Source: Stenotrophomonas aracearum
GTDB lineage: Bacteria > Pseudomonadota > Gammaproteobacteria > Xanthomonadales > Xanthomonadaceae
Direction of reading: 5' to 3'
DNA: 64,000 nucleotides
Assembly (NCBI RefSeq): GCF_031834615.1
Contig: NZ_CP115543.1
Coordinates: 3,855,001 to 3,919,000 of the forward strand
Shown: one piece after another, positions 48,592-58,134 of the stretch
How the letters are laid out: every line of letters starts with the position of its first letter
How positions within the stretch are numbered: position 1 is the stretch's first letter
The notes under the pieces: generated by a model
What the model was told of the DNA's origin: nothing
Seen by the model: only the letters and a program-made list of their open reading frames with translations
The model's database searches: none
Position numbers and translations under genes: made by a program

Positions 48592-50123
48592 ACCATGCGG
48601 TGATCCTGCCGATCCTGGTTCCGCTGGTCGGTGCTGCGTGTTCACTGTTCGTCGAACACCGCCGCTACGGGCCGACGGTGCAGCGCACGGTCGCGTGGAC
48701 CACGCTGGCGGCGCTGGCCGCCGCCGTGGGACTGCTGTTCGCGCAGACCGCCGACGGCAGCATCGCGGTCTACCTGCTGGGCGACTGGCCCTCGCGGCTG
48801 GGCATTTCGCTGGTGGCCGACCGGCTGTCGAGCTGGATGCTGCTGACCACCGTGCTGCTGGCCATCCCCTGCCTGCTGCACGCCTGCTCGGGCTGGGACC
48901 GCCGCGCACCGCACTTCCATGCGCTGTTCCAGTTCCAGCTGGTCGGGCTGAATGGTGCGTTCCTCACCGGCGACATCTTCAACCTGTTCGTGTTCTTCGA
49001 GGTGATGCTGATCGCCTCGTACGGCCTGCTGCTCAGCGGCGGGCGCGGCCTGCGCATGCGCATCGGCCTGCACTACGTGGTGTTCAACGTCACTGCCTCG
49101 ACCCTGTTCCTGATCTCACTGGGCCTGCTGTACGCCTCGCTGGGCTCGCTCAACATGGCCGAGCTGTCGCAGCGCATCGCCGACGTACCGGCCAGCCACC
49201 TGACCCTGACCAAGGCCACCATGGGGCTGTTGCTGCTGGTGTTCTGCAGCAAGGCCGCGCTGATGCCGCTGTACCTGTGGCTCCCCGAGGCCTATGCGCG
49301 CGCGCCGGCGGCGGTGGCTGCCCTGTTTGCGATCATGACCAAGGTGGGCCTGTACGCCGTGCTGCGGGTCAGCAGCCTGTGGTTCGGCGAGGACGCCGGT
49401 GCCATGGCCGGCTACGGCAGCCAGTGGCTGTTCTGGGCCGGCGTGGCCACGCTGCTGCTGGGTGGGCTGGGTGTTCTGGCCGCTGCGCGCCTTCGCGTGC
49501 TGATCTCCTACCTGGTGGTGGTGTCGGCGGCGACGCTGTTCATCGCCTTCTCCGTCCGCACCCCGGAAGTACTGTCGGCCGGGCTGTACTACCTGCCGCA
49601 CTCCACCTTCGTCGCCGCCGCGCTGTTCCTCATCGCCGACCTGATCCGTCGCCGCCGTGGCGGTGCCAGTGACCGCAAGGAAGTCATCGCGCCAATGCCC
49701 GGCAAGGAAACGCCCGCGGTGCTGTTCCTGATCGGGGCGGTGTCGGTGGCCGGCCTGCCGCCGCTGTCCGGGTTCCTGGCCAAGGCGGCGCTGCTGGCCG
49801 GCATGCCGGCGCAGTACACCGCCGTGGTCTGGGCCGCCGTGCTCGGCAGCAGCCTGATGGTGATCGTGGGCATCACCCGCGGTGGCATCCGCCTGTTCTG
49901 GCGCGTGCCGGTGCTGGAAGAGGGCGTGCCGCCGCCGCGCAAGGCCCCCACCCGCACCGTTGAGCTCTTCGCCGCCGCCCTGCTGCTCTGCTATGGCATC
50001 GGCATGAGCGTGTTCGCCAACCCGTTGATGCAGTACACCGATGCCATGGCCGCCCAGCTGCTCAACCCGCAGGAGTATGTGGGTGAACTGCGCGCGACCA
50101 CGCCGGAGATCCGCAACCCATGA
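48588..50123 (+). CDS. mrpD: Mrp antiporter subunit D
   Basis: A 511-aa proton-channel subunit homologous to NuoM/NuoN. Key motifs are GDIFNLFVFFEVMLIASYGLLLSGG, with the essential Glu, and FCSKAALMPLYLWLPEAYARAP with the conserved Lys. About 14 membrane helices. It overlaps mrpE by 4 nt. Confidence 0.93.
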   Translation: MNHAVILPILVPLVGAACSLFVEHRRYGPTVQRTVAWTTLAALAAAVGLLFAQTADGSIAVYLLGDWPSRLGISLVADRLSSWMLLTTVLLAIPCLLHACSGWDRRAPHFHALFQFQLVGLNGAFLTGDIFNLFVFFEVMLIASYGLLLSGGRGLRMRIGLHYVVFNVTASTLFLISLGLLYASLGSLNMAELSQRIADVPASHLTLTKATMGLLLLVFCSKAALMPLYLWLPEAYARAPAAVAALFAIMTKVGLYAVLRVSSLWFGEDAGAMAGYGSQWLFWAGVATLLLGGLGVLAAARLRVLISYLVVVSAATLFIAFSVRTPEVLSAGLYYLPHSTFVAAALFLIADLIRRRRGGASDRKEVIAPMPGKETPAVLFLIGAVSVAGLPPLSGFLAKAALLAGMPAQYTAVVWAAVLGSSLMVIVGITRGGIRLFWRVPVLEEGVPPPRKAPTRTVELFAAALLLCYGIGMSVFANPLMQYTDAMAAQLLNPQEYVGELRATTPEIRNP

Positions 50124-50623
50124 ACCGTCGCCCCCTCTTCCGTCGCGTGTTTCCCTCGCCGTCGCTGAGCGTGATGGTGACCGGGTTCTGGGTGCTGATG
50201 TCCGACAGCTTCACCCTGGGCCAGATCCTGCTCGGCATGGTGCTGGGCGTGGTGGTGCCGTTGTTCGCCGCGCGGCTGGACCGTGAGTTCGCCCGCATCG
50301 GCACGCTGCGGCCGCTGCCCAAGCTGGTCTGCGTGACGCTGTGGGACATCCTGGTCTCCAACATCCGCGTGGCGATCCAGGTGCTGGGACCCGAGCGTCG
50401 CATCCATCCCGGCTTCATCTGGCTGCCGCTGGACATCGCCAACATCCACGGCATTGCCGCGTTGACCAGCATGATCACCCTGACCCCGGGCACGGTGTCG
50501 GCCGCGCTGTCCGACGATCGCCGCTATCTGCTGGTGCATGTGCTGCACCTGGAAGATCCAGACGCGCTGATCAAGGAGATCAAGCGCCGTTACGAAGCCC
50601 CGCTGATGGAGATTTTCCCATGA
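50120..50623 (+). CDS. mrpE: Mrp antiporter subunit E
   Basis: A 167-aa subunit with two N-terminal helices and a soluble C-terminal part (LTSMITLTPGTVSAALSDDRRYLLVHVL, family core), needed for complex assembly. The ATG overlaps the mrpD stop by 4 nt. Confidence 0.9.
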   Translation: MNRRPLFRRVFPSPSLSVMVTGFWVLMSDSFTLGQILLGMVLGVVVPLFAARLDREFARIGTLRPLPKLVCVTLWDILVSNIRVAIQVLGPERRIHPGFIWLPLDIANIHGIAALTSMITLTPGTVSAALSDDRRYLLVHVLHLEDPDALIKEIKRRYEAPLMEIFP

Positions 50624-50904
50624 CCGGTTTCACCTTCATCCAGACCACCATGGCGGTGTGCATGCATATCGTCGGCCTGGCCATGCTGATGGCCACCTGG
50701 CGCCTGCTGCGCGGTCCGACCGTGCCCGACCGGATCCTGGCGCTGGACACCATGTCGGTCACCGCCATCGCCGAGCTGATGCTGTTCGGCATGTACCTCA
50801 ACTCGGCGGTGTACTTCGAAGCAGCGCTGCTGATTGCGATGCTGGGCTTCGGCAGCACCGTGGTGCTGAGCAAGTTCGTGCTGCGCCGGGACATCGTCGA
50901 ATGA
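50620..50904 (+). CDS. mrpF: Mrp antiporter subunit F
   Basis: A 94-aa subunit with three helices and the MrpF signature RLLRGPTVPDRILALDTM. It overlaps mrpE and mrpG by 4 nt each. Confidence 0.9.
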   Translation: MTGFTFIQTTMAVCMHIVGLAMLMATWRLLRGPTVPDRILALDTMSVTAIAELMLFGMYLNSAVYFEAALLIAMLGFGSTVVLSKFVLRRDIVE

Positions 50905-51341
50905 TCACCTTCATCCAGGTCGCGCTGTCGCTGCTGCTGCTGTTCGGCTGCTTCTTCATCCTGGTCGGTGCGCTGGGGCTGGTGAAGCTGGACACGTTCT
51001 TCAAGCGCCTGCATGCACCGACCAAAGCGAGCACGCTGGGCGTAGGCTGCGTGTTGTTGGGCTCGGTGCTGTACCACATCTTCCTGGGCGAAGACCCGCA
51101 GCCGCGCGAGCTGCTGATCACCGTGTTCCTGTTCATCACCGCGCCGATCAGCGCGCACATGATGGCCAAGGCGGCGCTGTCGCTGATGATGGAAAAGCGC
51201 CCGAGTCTGCCGGGGAACGAGACGGCGGAAGAGGAGCAGTTGCCGCCTCCGCGTCCGCGCATGGGGCCAGAGAGGGGCGACGATGGCGAACGCGTCGCCA
51301 CGCGCACGGATCCCACCGCCGACCCGGAACAAGAGCTCTAA
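50901..51341 (+). CDS. mrpG: Mrp antiporter subunit G
   Basis: A 146-aa last subunit with three helices and the family core GLVKLDTFFKRLHAPTKASTLGVG. The C-terminal ~45 residues are a charged, Pro-rich cytoplasmic tail (PPPRPRMGPERGDDG), longer than in many homologues. It ends the operon. Confidence 0.9.
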   Translation: MITFIQVALSLLLLFGCFFILVGALGLVKLDTFFKRLHAPTKASTLGVGCVLLGSVLYHIFLGEDPQPRELLITVFLFITAPISAHMMAKAALSLMMEKRPSLPGNETAEEEQLPPPRPRMGPERGDDGERVATRTDPTADPEQEL

Positions 51342-51375
51342 TATTCAGCGAAGGCGCGTGATCGCGCACCGCGTT

Positions 51376-51451
51376 GGACACGCATGGCGTGTCGCTACGT
51401 GCGGAGCGACCACATTGCGCTGATCGGCGTAGCGACACGCCATGCGTGTCC
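51376..51451. repeat. SMAG-like inverted dimer
   Basis: GTAGCGACACGCCATGCGTGTC occurs at 51429-51450 and inverted at 51377-51398, 30 nt apart. Each has a GTAG head and a GACACGC-GCGTGTC hairpin. The pair lies between the convergent mrpG and CaCA antiporter genes. Confidence 0.7.
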
Positions 51452-51495
51452 CACGGGGCGCCGCAACATTCCGGATGCGGAACGAACCAGACGCA

Positions 51496-52446
51496 TCAAG
51501 CCAGCAGCGCCAGCTCCAGAATCACCCACCCTACGAACGCCACCAGCAGGATCCCGCCTTCCTTCCGGCTGACCACCAGGTCGCCGCGCAGCATCGGGTA
51601 CAGCACCAGCACGAAGGCGATGGCCGCCGGCAGCTCGAGCTTCACGAACGACTCGGGCAGCGCCAGCGGGCGCAGGGCGGCCATGCCGCCTACCACCACC
51701 AGCAGGTTGAACAGGCTGGAGCCGATCACGTGGCCCAGCACCATGTCGCCCTGGCCGCGGCGAGCCGCCACCATGGCTGCCGCCACCTCCGGCAGCGCGG
51801 TGCCGATGGCGACCGGCAGCAGGCCGACCAGCAACGGCGACCAGCCCAGGCTGGCGCCCATCACCGGCGCTGCACCGACGATCCAGCGCGCGCCGTAGTA
51901 GAGGCACACCGCCGCGAACACCACGCGGATCAGGTTGAGGCCCAGGCCGGTGCGGGTCATCGCGTAACCGGCAATCGCCTCCCGCACCCCTTCCGACTCC
52001 CGCTTCGCCGCACGCAGCACGAAGGCCAGCAGCGCAACGAAGCCCAGCAGCAGCACTGCGCCTTCCCAGCGCGCGATCACCCCGTCCAGGCCGAACACGA
52101 TCAGCGCCAGGCTGGCCACGGCCAGCAGGATCAGCAGCGGCGAGAGCAGCCGTGCCCGCACCAGCAGCGGTGCAGCCAGCGCCGCCAGGGCCAGGGTCAG
52201 GCCCACGTTGACGATGTTGCTGCCCACCGCGTTGCCGAGCGCCAGGTCCTCGGCGCCGACCACGAACGCGCGTGCATTGACCACCAGTTCCGGCAGCGAG
52301 GTGCCGAAGGTGACCAGCAACAACCCCGCCACGAAGGGCGAGGCGCCGAAGCGCTGGGCCAGCCCGGAGGCAGCCTTGACGATGGAGTCGCCACCCAATG
52401 CAAGCAGCAGCAGGCCCAGCAGGAACCAAGCGGTAGCAGCGATCAT
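51496..52446 (-). CDS. CaCA family calcium/sodium antiporter (YrbG-like)
   Basis: A 316-aa ten-helix exchanger with the two alpha repeats of the CaCA family: FGTSLPELVVNARA with GNAVGSNIVNVG, and IGTALPEVAAAMVAARRG with GHVIGSSLFN. It exchanges Ca2+ for Na+ or H+ across the inner membrane. Confidence 0.92.
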   Translation of the reverse strand: MIAATAWFLLGLLLLALGGDSIVKAASGLAQRFGASPFVAGLLLVTFGTSLPELVVNARAFVVGAEDLALGNAVGSNIVNVGLTLALAALAAPLLVRARLLSPLLILLAVASLALIVFGLDGVIARWEGAVLLLGFVALLAFVLRAAKRESEGVREAIAGYAMTRTGLGLNLIRVVFAAVCLYYGARWIVGAAPVMGASLGWSPLLVGLLPVAIGTALPEVAAAMVAARRGQGDMVLGHVIGSSLFNLLVVVGGMAALRPLALPESFVKLELPAAIAFVLVLYPMLRGDLVVSRKEGGILLVAFVGWVILELALLA

Positions 52447-52476
52447 TGGTGGATCCCCAGGTGTCGTGGCCCGATT

Positions 52477-53088
52477 CTAGGAACAGCCCTCTACGTAGTC
52501 CACCTGCGGGGTCTGACCAACCCGCCAGGCGGTGACCTTGCCATCCCCATCGATCTCGAAGTTGACCAGCGCGCCACCCTCGGCCACCGGGCGCACCCGC
52601 AGGTTGTGGCCGCGTTCGTCGTACTTGTGGGGCATCAGGTCGCCACGCTCCGGGTACAGGGTCTGCAGCTGGCCCAACGACATGCCGACCTTGCCACCAC
52701 CCGGCGCCGCGATCCGGTCGTTGCGCACGTCATAGCGGACCAGGCGGTTGCCTTCGATCATCAGGATCACATCGTCAGCCTGGCTGCCCTGGGGACGCAG
52801 GGCGTGGCAGTAGTCGTCGGGAACTTCCCCCTGCAGGGGCTCCTTCCACGCGCTGCGCACCTCGTCAAGGCTCGAACCGAGGGTCAGGGGACCGTAGCCG
52901 TCCAGCCGGGCTGGACCCTGCGAGGCGGGCTCTGGAGCCGGGGTTGCGGGCGCGGTGCCCACAGGCGCGGCCGCCGCCGGCCCGGCTACCGCCGCCTCAG
53001 CGTCGGTCGACGGGGTCTCCGGAGCGCGGTCGCATGCGCTCAATGCCAACGCCACGCCCAGCGCCAAAACGCCTCCCAGCTGTTTCAT
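52477..53088 (-). CDS. Predicted lipoprotein of unknown function
   Basis: A 203-aa protein with a signal peptide and lipobox LSAC (Cys19), an Ala/Pro-rich linker (about 25-58) and a C-terminal domain (about 62-203) with GPLTLGSSLDEVRSAW and VGMSLGQLQTLYPERG, a pattern found in small periplasmic domains of unknown role. Two or more Cys in the body (YCHAL, EGCS) may form a disulfide. Confidence 0.72.
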   Translation of the reverse strand: MKQLGGVLALGVALALSACDRAPETPSTDAEAAVAGPAAAAPVGTAPATPAPEPASQGPARLDGYGPLTLGSSLDEVRSAWKEPLQGEVPDDYCHALRPQGSQADDVILMIEGNRLVRYDVRNDRIAAPGGGKVGMSLGQLQTLYPERGDLMPHKYDERGHNLRVRPVAEGGALVNFEIDGDGKVTAWRVGQTPQVDYVEGCS

Positions 53089-53215
53089 CTGCAGGTCCTC
53101 CTGTGTGTGGTGCGCAGGCTAGCGTGGGAAATGTGCAGCCCGTGCATTCAGAGCGTGCCTGTCATCACAGTTACACGTCGGCCGTTCAGGCTCGGCATGC
53201 ACCGCTTCGACCCCC

Positions 53216-53773
53216 ATGCCCATGCAACCGCGCAAGACCGATCTCGCCCGCGACGCCCTGCAGGCCCACCGCGCGCCCCTGGACATGCGCCAACGGCGCC
53301 TGCTGATCCTGTGCGATGGCCAGCGCGACCTGGCCCAGCTCTCCGCCATGATCGGGCCGGAGGCGTCGGCGATGGTGATCCAGCTGATCCAGGCCGGCTA
53401 CCTGGTGTCGACCGCCCCGGCGGAACCTGCACCCGCAGCGGTACCGGTGGCCTCGCCGACGTTGGCGGCACCCGCGCCTGCGGCCTCCGCCGCCGCACCG
53501 GTCACCGAGCGTCGCCGCTCGATGGTGGCCGCACGCATCTACCTGCTCGGCATCCTGGAACTCCAGCGTCACCCGCAGGCTGCCGCACTGCTGCATGCGC
53601 TGCAGCAGTCGCGCAGCGACGACCAGGTGATCGCGGCCCTGCACAACGCGCTGGACGCCCTGCCCGGCCTGACCTCGCCCGGCTACTGCGAGCGGGTCCG
53701 CCAGCGCCTGTTCGAGGTGCTGCCGGAGTCCCATCTGGCACAGCTGGAACAGGCCGGGGTGGTGGCGGGCTGA
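53216..53773 (+). CDS. Hypothetical protein with winged-helix-like N-terminus
   Basis: A 185-aa soluble protein. Residues about 22-66 (LDMRQRRLLILCDGQRDLAQL...MVIQLIQAGYLV) look like a small winged-helix or DprA-like fold, followed by an Ala/Pro linker and a helical domain rich in Gln and Ala (about 100-180). No family recognised. It is divergent from the lipoprotein gene. Confidence 0.65.
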   Translation: MPMQPRKTDLARDALQAHRAPLDMRQRRLLILCDGQRDLAQLSAMIGPEASAMVIQLIQAGYLVSTAPAEPAPAAVPVASPTLAAPAPAASAAAPVTERRRSMVAARIYLLGILELQRHPQAAALLHALQQSRSDDQVIAALHNALDALPGLTSPGYCERVRQRLFEVLPESHLAQLEQAGVVAG

Positions 53774-53786
53774 CGCCCGCCTTGGC

Positions 53787-55088
53787 TCACGCGCTGAAGT
53801 TCTTCTTCAAACCCTTCCAGCACTGCTGGTAGCCACGCTGGCGGTGCGCAGCGTCCATCGCCTGCGCGGTGGGACGGATCACGCCGCGGGTTTCGAACAT
53901 GAAGGCCATGGTGTCCTTGATCACGTCCGGCTTGCTGAGGTCAGCGGCAGACGCCTTCTCGAACGTGGCCGCGTCCGGTCCATGCCCGCTCATGCTGTTG
54001 TGCAGGGACGCGCCACCGGGCACGAAGCCTTCGGCCTTGGCGTCGTAGGCGCCGTGGATCAGGCCCATGAACTCGCTGGCGATGTTGCGGTGGAACCACG
54101 GCGGCCGGAACGTGTCCTGCGCGACCAGCCAGCGGGGCGGGAAGATCGCGAAGTCCATGTTGCTGGTTCCCGGCGTGTCACTGGGCGAGTGCAGCACCAG
54201 GAAGATCGACGGGTCCGGATGGTCGTGGCTGATCGAGCCGATGGTGTTGAAGCGGCGCAGGTCGTAGCGGTACGGCGCGTAGTTGCCATGCCAGGCGACC
54301 ACGTCCAGCGGCGAATGGTCGATGGGCGCGCGCCACAGCTGGCCCTGGAACTTGGCGATCAGTTCGAAGTCGCCGTCCACATCCTCGTAGGCGGCGTGCG
54401 GGGTTTCGAAATCGCGCGGGTTGGCCAGGCCGTTGGAGCCGACCGGCCCCAGGTCGGGCAGCTTGAGCAGCGCGCCGAAGTTCTCGCACACGTAGCCACG
54501 GGCCTGTCCGTCCGGCAGCTCCACACGGAAGCGCACGCCGCGCGGGATCACCGCGATCTGCTGCGGTTCGATCTCGATCACGCCGAACTCGGTGAGCAGG
54601 CGCAGCCGACCCAGCTGCGGCACGATCAGCAGCTCGCCGTCGGCGTTGTAGAAGTAACGACCCCGCATGTCGGCGGTGGCCGCGTACAGATGGATGCCCA
54701 CCCCGCCATGCGCGTCGGGCGAACCATTGCCGCCCATGGTGTACAGGCCGTCGACGAAGTCGGTCGGCGTGCCCGGCAGCGGCAGCGGGTCCCAGCGCAG
54801 CTGGTTGGGCGACACCGCGCCGTGCGCGAAGTCGCTGTGCAGGTGCGGCTGCGCGTACGGCTGGAACTCGCCGTGGGTCACCGCCGGGCGGATCCGGTAC
54901 ACCCAGCTGCGCCGGTTGCTGCCGCGCGGTGCGGTGAAGGCGGTGCCGGACAGCTGTTCGGCATACAGCCCGTGCGCGACCCGCTGCGGCGAATTGCGGC
55001 CAACCGGCAGCGCGCCCTCCACCGCCTCGGTGGCGAACTCGTTGCCGAAGCCGGTCTGGTAGCCGCGTGCGGAGATGGAGGACGTCAT
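53787..55088 (-). CDS. hmgA: Homogentisate 1,2-dioxygenase
   Basis: Opens the aromatic ring of homogentisate in tyrosine breakdown, 433 aa, the standard size. It begins [19 protein letters not shown] and contains [18 protein letters not shown], holding the iron-binding Glu, and the C-terminal [14 protein letters not shown]. It starts 15 nt after hppD, forming an operon. Loss of this enzyme would produce brown pyomelanin. Confidence 0.95.
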   Translation of the reverse strand: MTSSISARGYQTGFGNEFATEAVEGALPVGRNSPQRVAHGLYAEQLSGTAFTAPRGSNRRSWVYRIRPAVTHGEFQPYAQPHLHSDFAHGAVSPNQLRWDPLPLPGTPTDFVDGLYTMGGNGSPDAHGGVGIHLYAATADMRGRYFYNADGELLIVPQLGRLRLLTEFGVIEIEPQQIAVIPRGVRFRVELPDGQARGYVCENFGALLKLPDLGPVGSNGLANPRDFETPHAAYEDVDGDFELIAKFQGQLWRAPIDHSPLDVVAWHGNYAPYRYDLRRFNTIGSISHDHPDPSIFLVLHSPSDTPGTSNMDFAIFPPRWLVAQDTFRPPWFHRNIASEFMGLIHGAYDAKAEGFVPGGASLHNSMSGHGPDAATFEKASAADLSKPDVIKDTMAFMFETRGVIRPTAQAMDAAHRQRGYQQCWKGLKKNFSA

Positions 55089-55103
55089 GGTCGGTTCCTT
55101 TTC

Positions 55104-56219
55104 TTACAGAACGCCGCGCTTGATCTGGTCGCGCTCGATGCTTTCGAACAGCGCGGTGAAGTTGCCTTCGCCGAAACCTTCGTTGCCCTTGCGCTGGATG
55201 ATCTCGAAGAAGATCGGCCCGATGCAGTTGGTGGTGAAGATCTGCAGCAGCTTGCGCTGCTTGGTTTCCGGATCGGCGTCGATCAGGATCTTGTTCTTCG
55301 CCAGCCGCGGCACGTCTTCGCCGTGGCCCGGCACGCGCATGTCGATCACGTCGAAGTAGGTTTCCGGCGTGTCCAGGAACTCCACGCCCTGCGCGCGCAT
55401 CGCTTCAACGGTGTCGTAGATGTTCTCGGTGAAGCAGGCGATGTGCTGGATGCCCTCGCCCTTGTACGCGTCCAGGTACTCGTTGATCTGGCTCTTCGGG
55501 TCGGACGATTCATTCAGCGGAATGCGCACGATGCCGTCCGGCGCGGTCATCGCCTTGGACACCAGGCCGGTCTTCAGGCCCTTGATGTCGAAGTAGCGGA
55601 TCTCGCGGAAGTTGAACAGGCGCTCGTAGTAATCCGACCACTGCTGCATGTTGCCGAAATACAGGTTGTGGGTCAGGTGGTCGATGAAGGTCAGGCCGAA
55701 GCCGACCGGACGCGGATCGGCGCCTTCGATCGGCGCATAGTCGGTGTCGAACATGCTGCCGTGGGCACCATAACGGTCCACCAGGTACAGCATGCAGTCG
55801 CCGATGCCCTTGATCACCGGGGCCGGCACGGCCTTGGTTTCCGGCTTGAAGTCGACCACTTCGGCGCCGTTGCCCAGCGCAAGGCGCAGCACTTCGTCGC
55901 CCGGCTTCTTGAAGCGGATCGCGAAGCCGCAGGCGCACGGACCGTGCTTGTCGGCGAAGTCCGAAGCGAACGAATCGGGTTCTTCATTGACCAGGAAATT
56001 GACGTCGCCCTGGCGGTACACGGTGATGGCGCGCTGCTTGTGGCGCAGCACGGCGGTGAAACCCATCTTGCGGAAATAGTCGTGCAGTTCGGCACCCCGA
56101 CCGGCCGGCGCGGCGAATTCGACGAACTCGAAGCCGTCGATGCCCATCGGGTTCTCGAAGGTGGTGACCTGCATGCCGGGGTTGGGGGCGTGCGACGCGG
56201 TTGCGGGCTGGCTGCTCAT
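55104..56219 (-). CDS. hppD: 4-hydroxyphenylpyruvate dioxygenase
   Basis: Converts 4-hydroxyphenylpyruvate to homogentisate, 371 aa. It has two VOC halves; iron ligands include the His in FGLTFIDHLTHN and in GEGIQHIACFTENI and a C-terminal Glu in GPIFFEIIQRKGNEGFGEGNF. It lies upstream of hmgA and is divergent from the MarR regulator. Confidence 0.95.
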   Translation of the reverse strand: MSSQPATASHAPNPGMQVTTFENPMGIDGFEFVEFAAPAGRGAELHDYFRKMGFTAVLRHKQRAITVYRQGDVNFLVNEEPDSFASDFADKHGPCACGFAIRFKKPGDEVLRLALGNGAEVVDFKPETKAVPAPVIKGIGDCMLYLVDRYGAHGSMFDTDYAPIEGADPRPVGFGLTFIDHLTHNLYFGNMQQWSDYYERLFNFREIRYFDIKGLKTGLVSKAMTAPDGIVRIPLNESSDPKSQINEYLDAYKGEGIQHIACFTENIYDTVEAMRAQGVEFLDTPETYFDVIDMRVPGHGEDVPRLAKNKILIDADPETKQRKLLQIFTTNCIGPIFFEIIQRKGNEGFGEGNFTALFESIERDQIKRGVL

Positions 56220-56311
56220 GATTGGGCTCCGAAGCGGCCCACCCCCGGAAAAAACCAGGTGCGGGCGGAAGGCAGACCCGCGAGAATGCGGAATCCGGAA
56301 ACAAGGTTATA

Positions 56312-56325
56312 GTTTCACATGAAAC
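56312..56325. promoter_or_regulatory. Palindromic operator between hppD and marR-type gene
   Basis: GTTTCA-CA-TGAAAC, a perfect inverted repeat, within the 128-bp divergent region and beside a possible -10 (TTATAG, 56308). It is the likely binding site of the MarR protein. Confidence 0.55.
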
Positions 56326-56347
56326 CACCATCAAGGTGCACCGCAGC

Positions 56348-56839
56348 ATGAGCCCAGCCGATCCCAGCAGCCACAGCATCCGTGCCTCGCACGCCCTGCT
56401 AGACCTCGAGCAGTTCCTGCCCTACCGGCTGAGCGTCCTGTCCAACCGGGTCAGCGGCAACATCGCCAAGCTGTATGGGGACCGGTACGGCCTGGCGATT
56501 CCCGAATGGCGGGTGATCACGATCCTGGCGCTGTACCCGGGCTCGTCGGCCAGCGAGGTCTCCGACCGCACCGCGATGGACAAGGTGGCGGTCAGCCGGG
56601 CCGTGGCCAGACTGCTCGAACGCGGCTTCATCAAGCGTGAAACCCATGGCGACGACCGCCGCCGCTCGGTGCTGGCGCTGTCTGCGGCCGGTTTCGAGGT
56701 GTACGAGACCATCGCCCCGCTGGTGATCGAGATCACCCGCAAGCTGATGTCGGTGCTCAGCGAGGAAGAGGAGCAGATGCTGGAAAGGCTGATCCTGCGC
56801 CTGGCCGGCGACGGCCTCCAGCGGATGGACGAGGGCTAG
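56348..56839 (+). CDS. MarR family transcriptional regulator
   Basis: A 163-aa winged-helix repressor. The DNA-binding part is GSSASEVSDRTAMDKVAVSRAVARLLERGFIKRE (about 72-105), then the wing DDRRRSVLALSAAG. It is divergent from hppD-hmgA, so it probably controls tyrosine catabolism in response to an intermediate, like HmgR/HpdR-type regulators. ATG 56348 is chosen; upstream in-frame ATG 56222 would run through the palindrome. Confidence 0.88.
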   Translation: MSPADPSSHSIRASHALLDLEQFLPYRLSVLSNRVSGNIAKLYGDRYGLAIPEWRVITILALYPGSSASEVSDRTAMDKVAVSRAVARLLERGFIKRETHGDDRRRSVLALSAAGFEVYETIAPLVIEITRKLMSVLSEEEEQMLERLILRLAGDGLQRMDEG

Positions 56840-57969
56840 CTCAGATGTTTCCGCCGCGCATGCACCCACGGCGCAGCCAGCGCACCGATCGCACCGGCGG
56901 CCAGGCCCAGTGAGGCCGCCACGGCGGCCGCTTCCAGCGCGCCCGGCAACGCCAGCGCGGCGATCACCAGCAGCGCGGCCGGCAGCGCGATGAAGGTGGC
57001 CAGGAAGTACCGCCAGCGCGGCGCCCAGGTTCCCACCTGGAGCAGGCTGACCGGCATCCAGGTTTCGCCCGATGCGTCTTCGGCCAGTTTGGCCACCACC
57101 TTGGGCAGGTCCACTTCCACCGGACCTTTGCCGGTGCGTGCGGTGGCCAGCGCCCGTGCCACTTCATCGATGACCGGGTACGACGCCGGCCAGGACGTGG
57201 GTGCGCCCACGCCGTAGGCGGTCAGCAGCGGCACGCTCAGCCACGGCGCCAGCAGCGGGCGCAGCTTGCGCCGGTCCAGCACGCACCACACCTGGGCAAC
57301 GCCATGGGCCACGACGCTGTACAGCGCCAGCTGGCCGGGCTCGGGATACGGCAGCACGTGGACCCGCGCGGCCATGCTGGGGTAGCCCATCTGGCGCAGG
57401 AAACCGGGGCGGGTACGCCCTTCCTGCGCCCAAGCCAGGCCCAGCGGCGCCACCAGGTACGCTTCGGCCGGGTCTTTCACCCCGGCGCCGGCGCGGTCGT
57501 CGCTGGCGAGGAAGAACGCCAGCGATTTCGGTTCCGCCACGTCGGCATGGTTCCAACGGCCGCTGTCGCCCAGCACGTGCCTGAGCGGCAGCCGCGCCGG
57601 CGCGGTTTCGGCTTTGGTCGCGTTGTGCAGGTAGGGCAGCACCGAGAGCACGAAGGCCTGCAGGTCGACGCCGCGGGCGCCGCTGCCCTGCCATTCGCTC
57701 GGCAGCAGGCCGGCCAGCGCCGGGTTGCGCGCCAGTGCGTCCAGTTGCGCCTTCTGCTCCACCAGCTTCTGCACGGCGGCCTTGAGCAGCACGTTGTCCG
57801 GAACCGATACCAGGGGCAGGCGGTACAGCGTTGCACCCGGGTCGGGCGTGTCGGCATCGCCAGCGTGAGCGGAGTGGTCGTCCAGCAACACCTCCGCCGG
57901 CGGCAGGCTCACGCCGCCCGGTGCCTCGAGGGCGGTGTCTGAAGTGCTGTCACTGGAGGCAGGCTGCAT
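56836..57969 (-). CDS. Unknown protein with two C-terminal membrane helices
   Basis: A 377-aa protein without a recognised family. Its N-terminal ~300 residues look soluble (LYRLPLVSVPDNVLLKAAVQKLVEQKAQLDAL; RWNHADVAEPKSLAFFLASDDRAG) and two helices (about 315-360) anchor it. Start ATG 57969 avoids the SMAG dimer immediately upstream. Its stop shares bases with the convergent marR gene (CTAG). Confidence 0.68.
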   Translation of the reverse strand: MQPASSDSTSDTALEAPGGVSLPPAEVLLDDHSAHAGDADTPDPGATLYRLPLVSVPDNVLLKAAVQKLVEQKAQLDALARNPALAGLLPSEWQGSGARGVDLQAFVLSVLPYLHNATKAETAPARLPLRHVLGDSGRWNHADVAEPKSLAFFLASDDRAGAGVKDPAEAYLVAPLGLAWAQEGRTRPGFLRQMGYPSMAARVHVLPYPEPGQLALYSVVAHGVAQVWCVLDRRKLRPLLAPWLSVPLLTAYGVGAPTSWPASYPVIDEVARALATARTGKGPVEVDLPKVVAKLAEDASGETWMPVSLLQVGTWAPRWRYFLATFIALPAALLVIAALALPGALEAAAVAASLGLAAGAIGALAAPWVHARRKHLS

Positions 57970-58000
57970 GCGTTCATTAGCGGCATCGCGCCCAGGAACT

Positions 58001-58071
58001 GTAGTGCCGGCCGCCGGCCGGCTCCTCGCGCGACCAGGCCTTGCCAGGAGCCGGCCAGCGGCCGGCACTAC
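58001..58071. repeat. SMAG inverted dimer
   Basis: GTAGTGCCGGCC hairpin at 58001 and its inverted copy ending at 58071, same family as the dimer at 29464. It lies in the gap between the thioredoxin terminator and the 377-aa gene. Confidence 0.75.
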
Positions 58072-58091
58072 GTTCCATCGGAACGATCGGG

Positions 58092-58123
58092 CAAAAAAAA
58101 TGCCGCGATGGTCGCGGCATTTT
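58092..58123 (-). terminator. Terminator after the thioredoxin-like gene
   Basis: Stem AAAATGCCGCGA / TCGCGGCATTTT with a TGG loop, and on the minus strand a run of eight U after it; 12 nt beyond the stop. Confidence 0.85.
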
Positions 58124-58134
58124 CCTGGTTTGCA

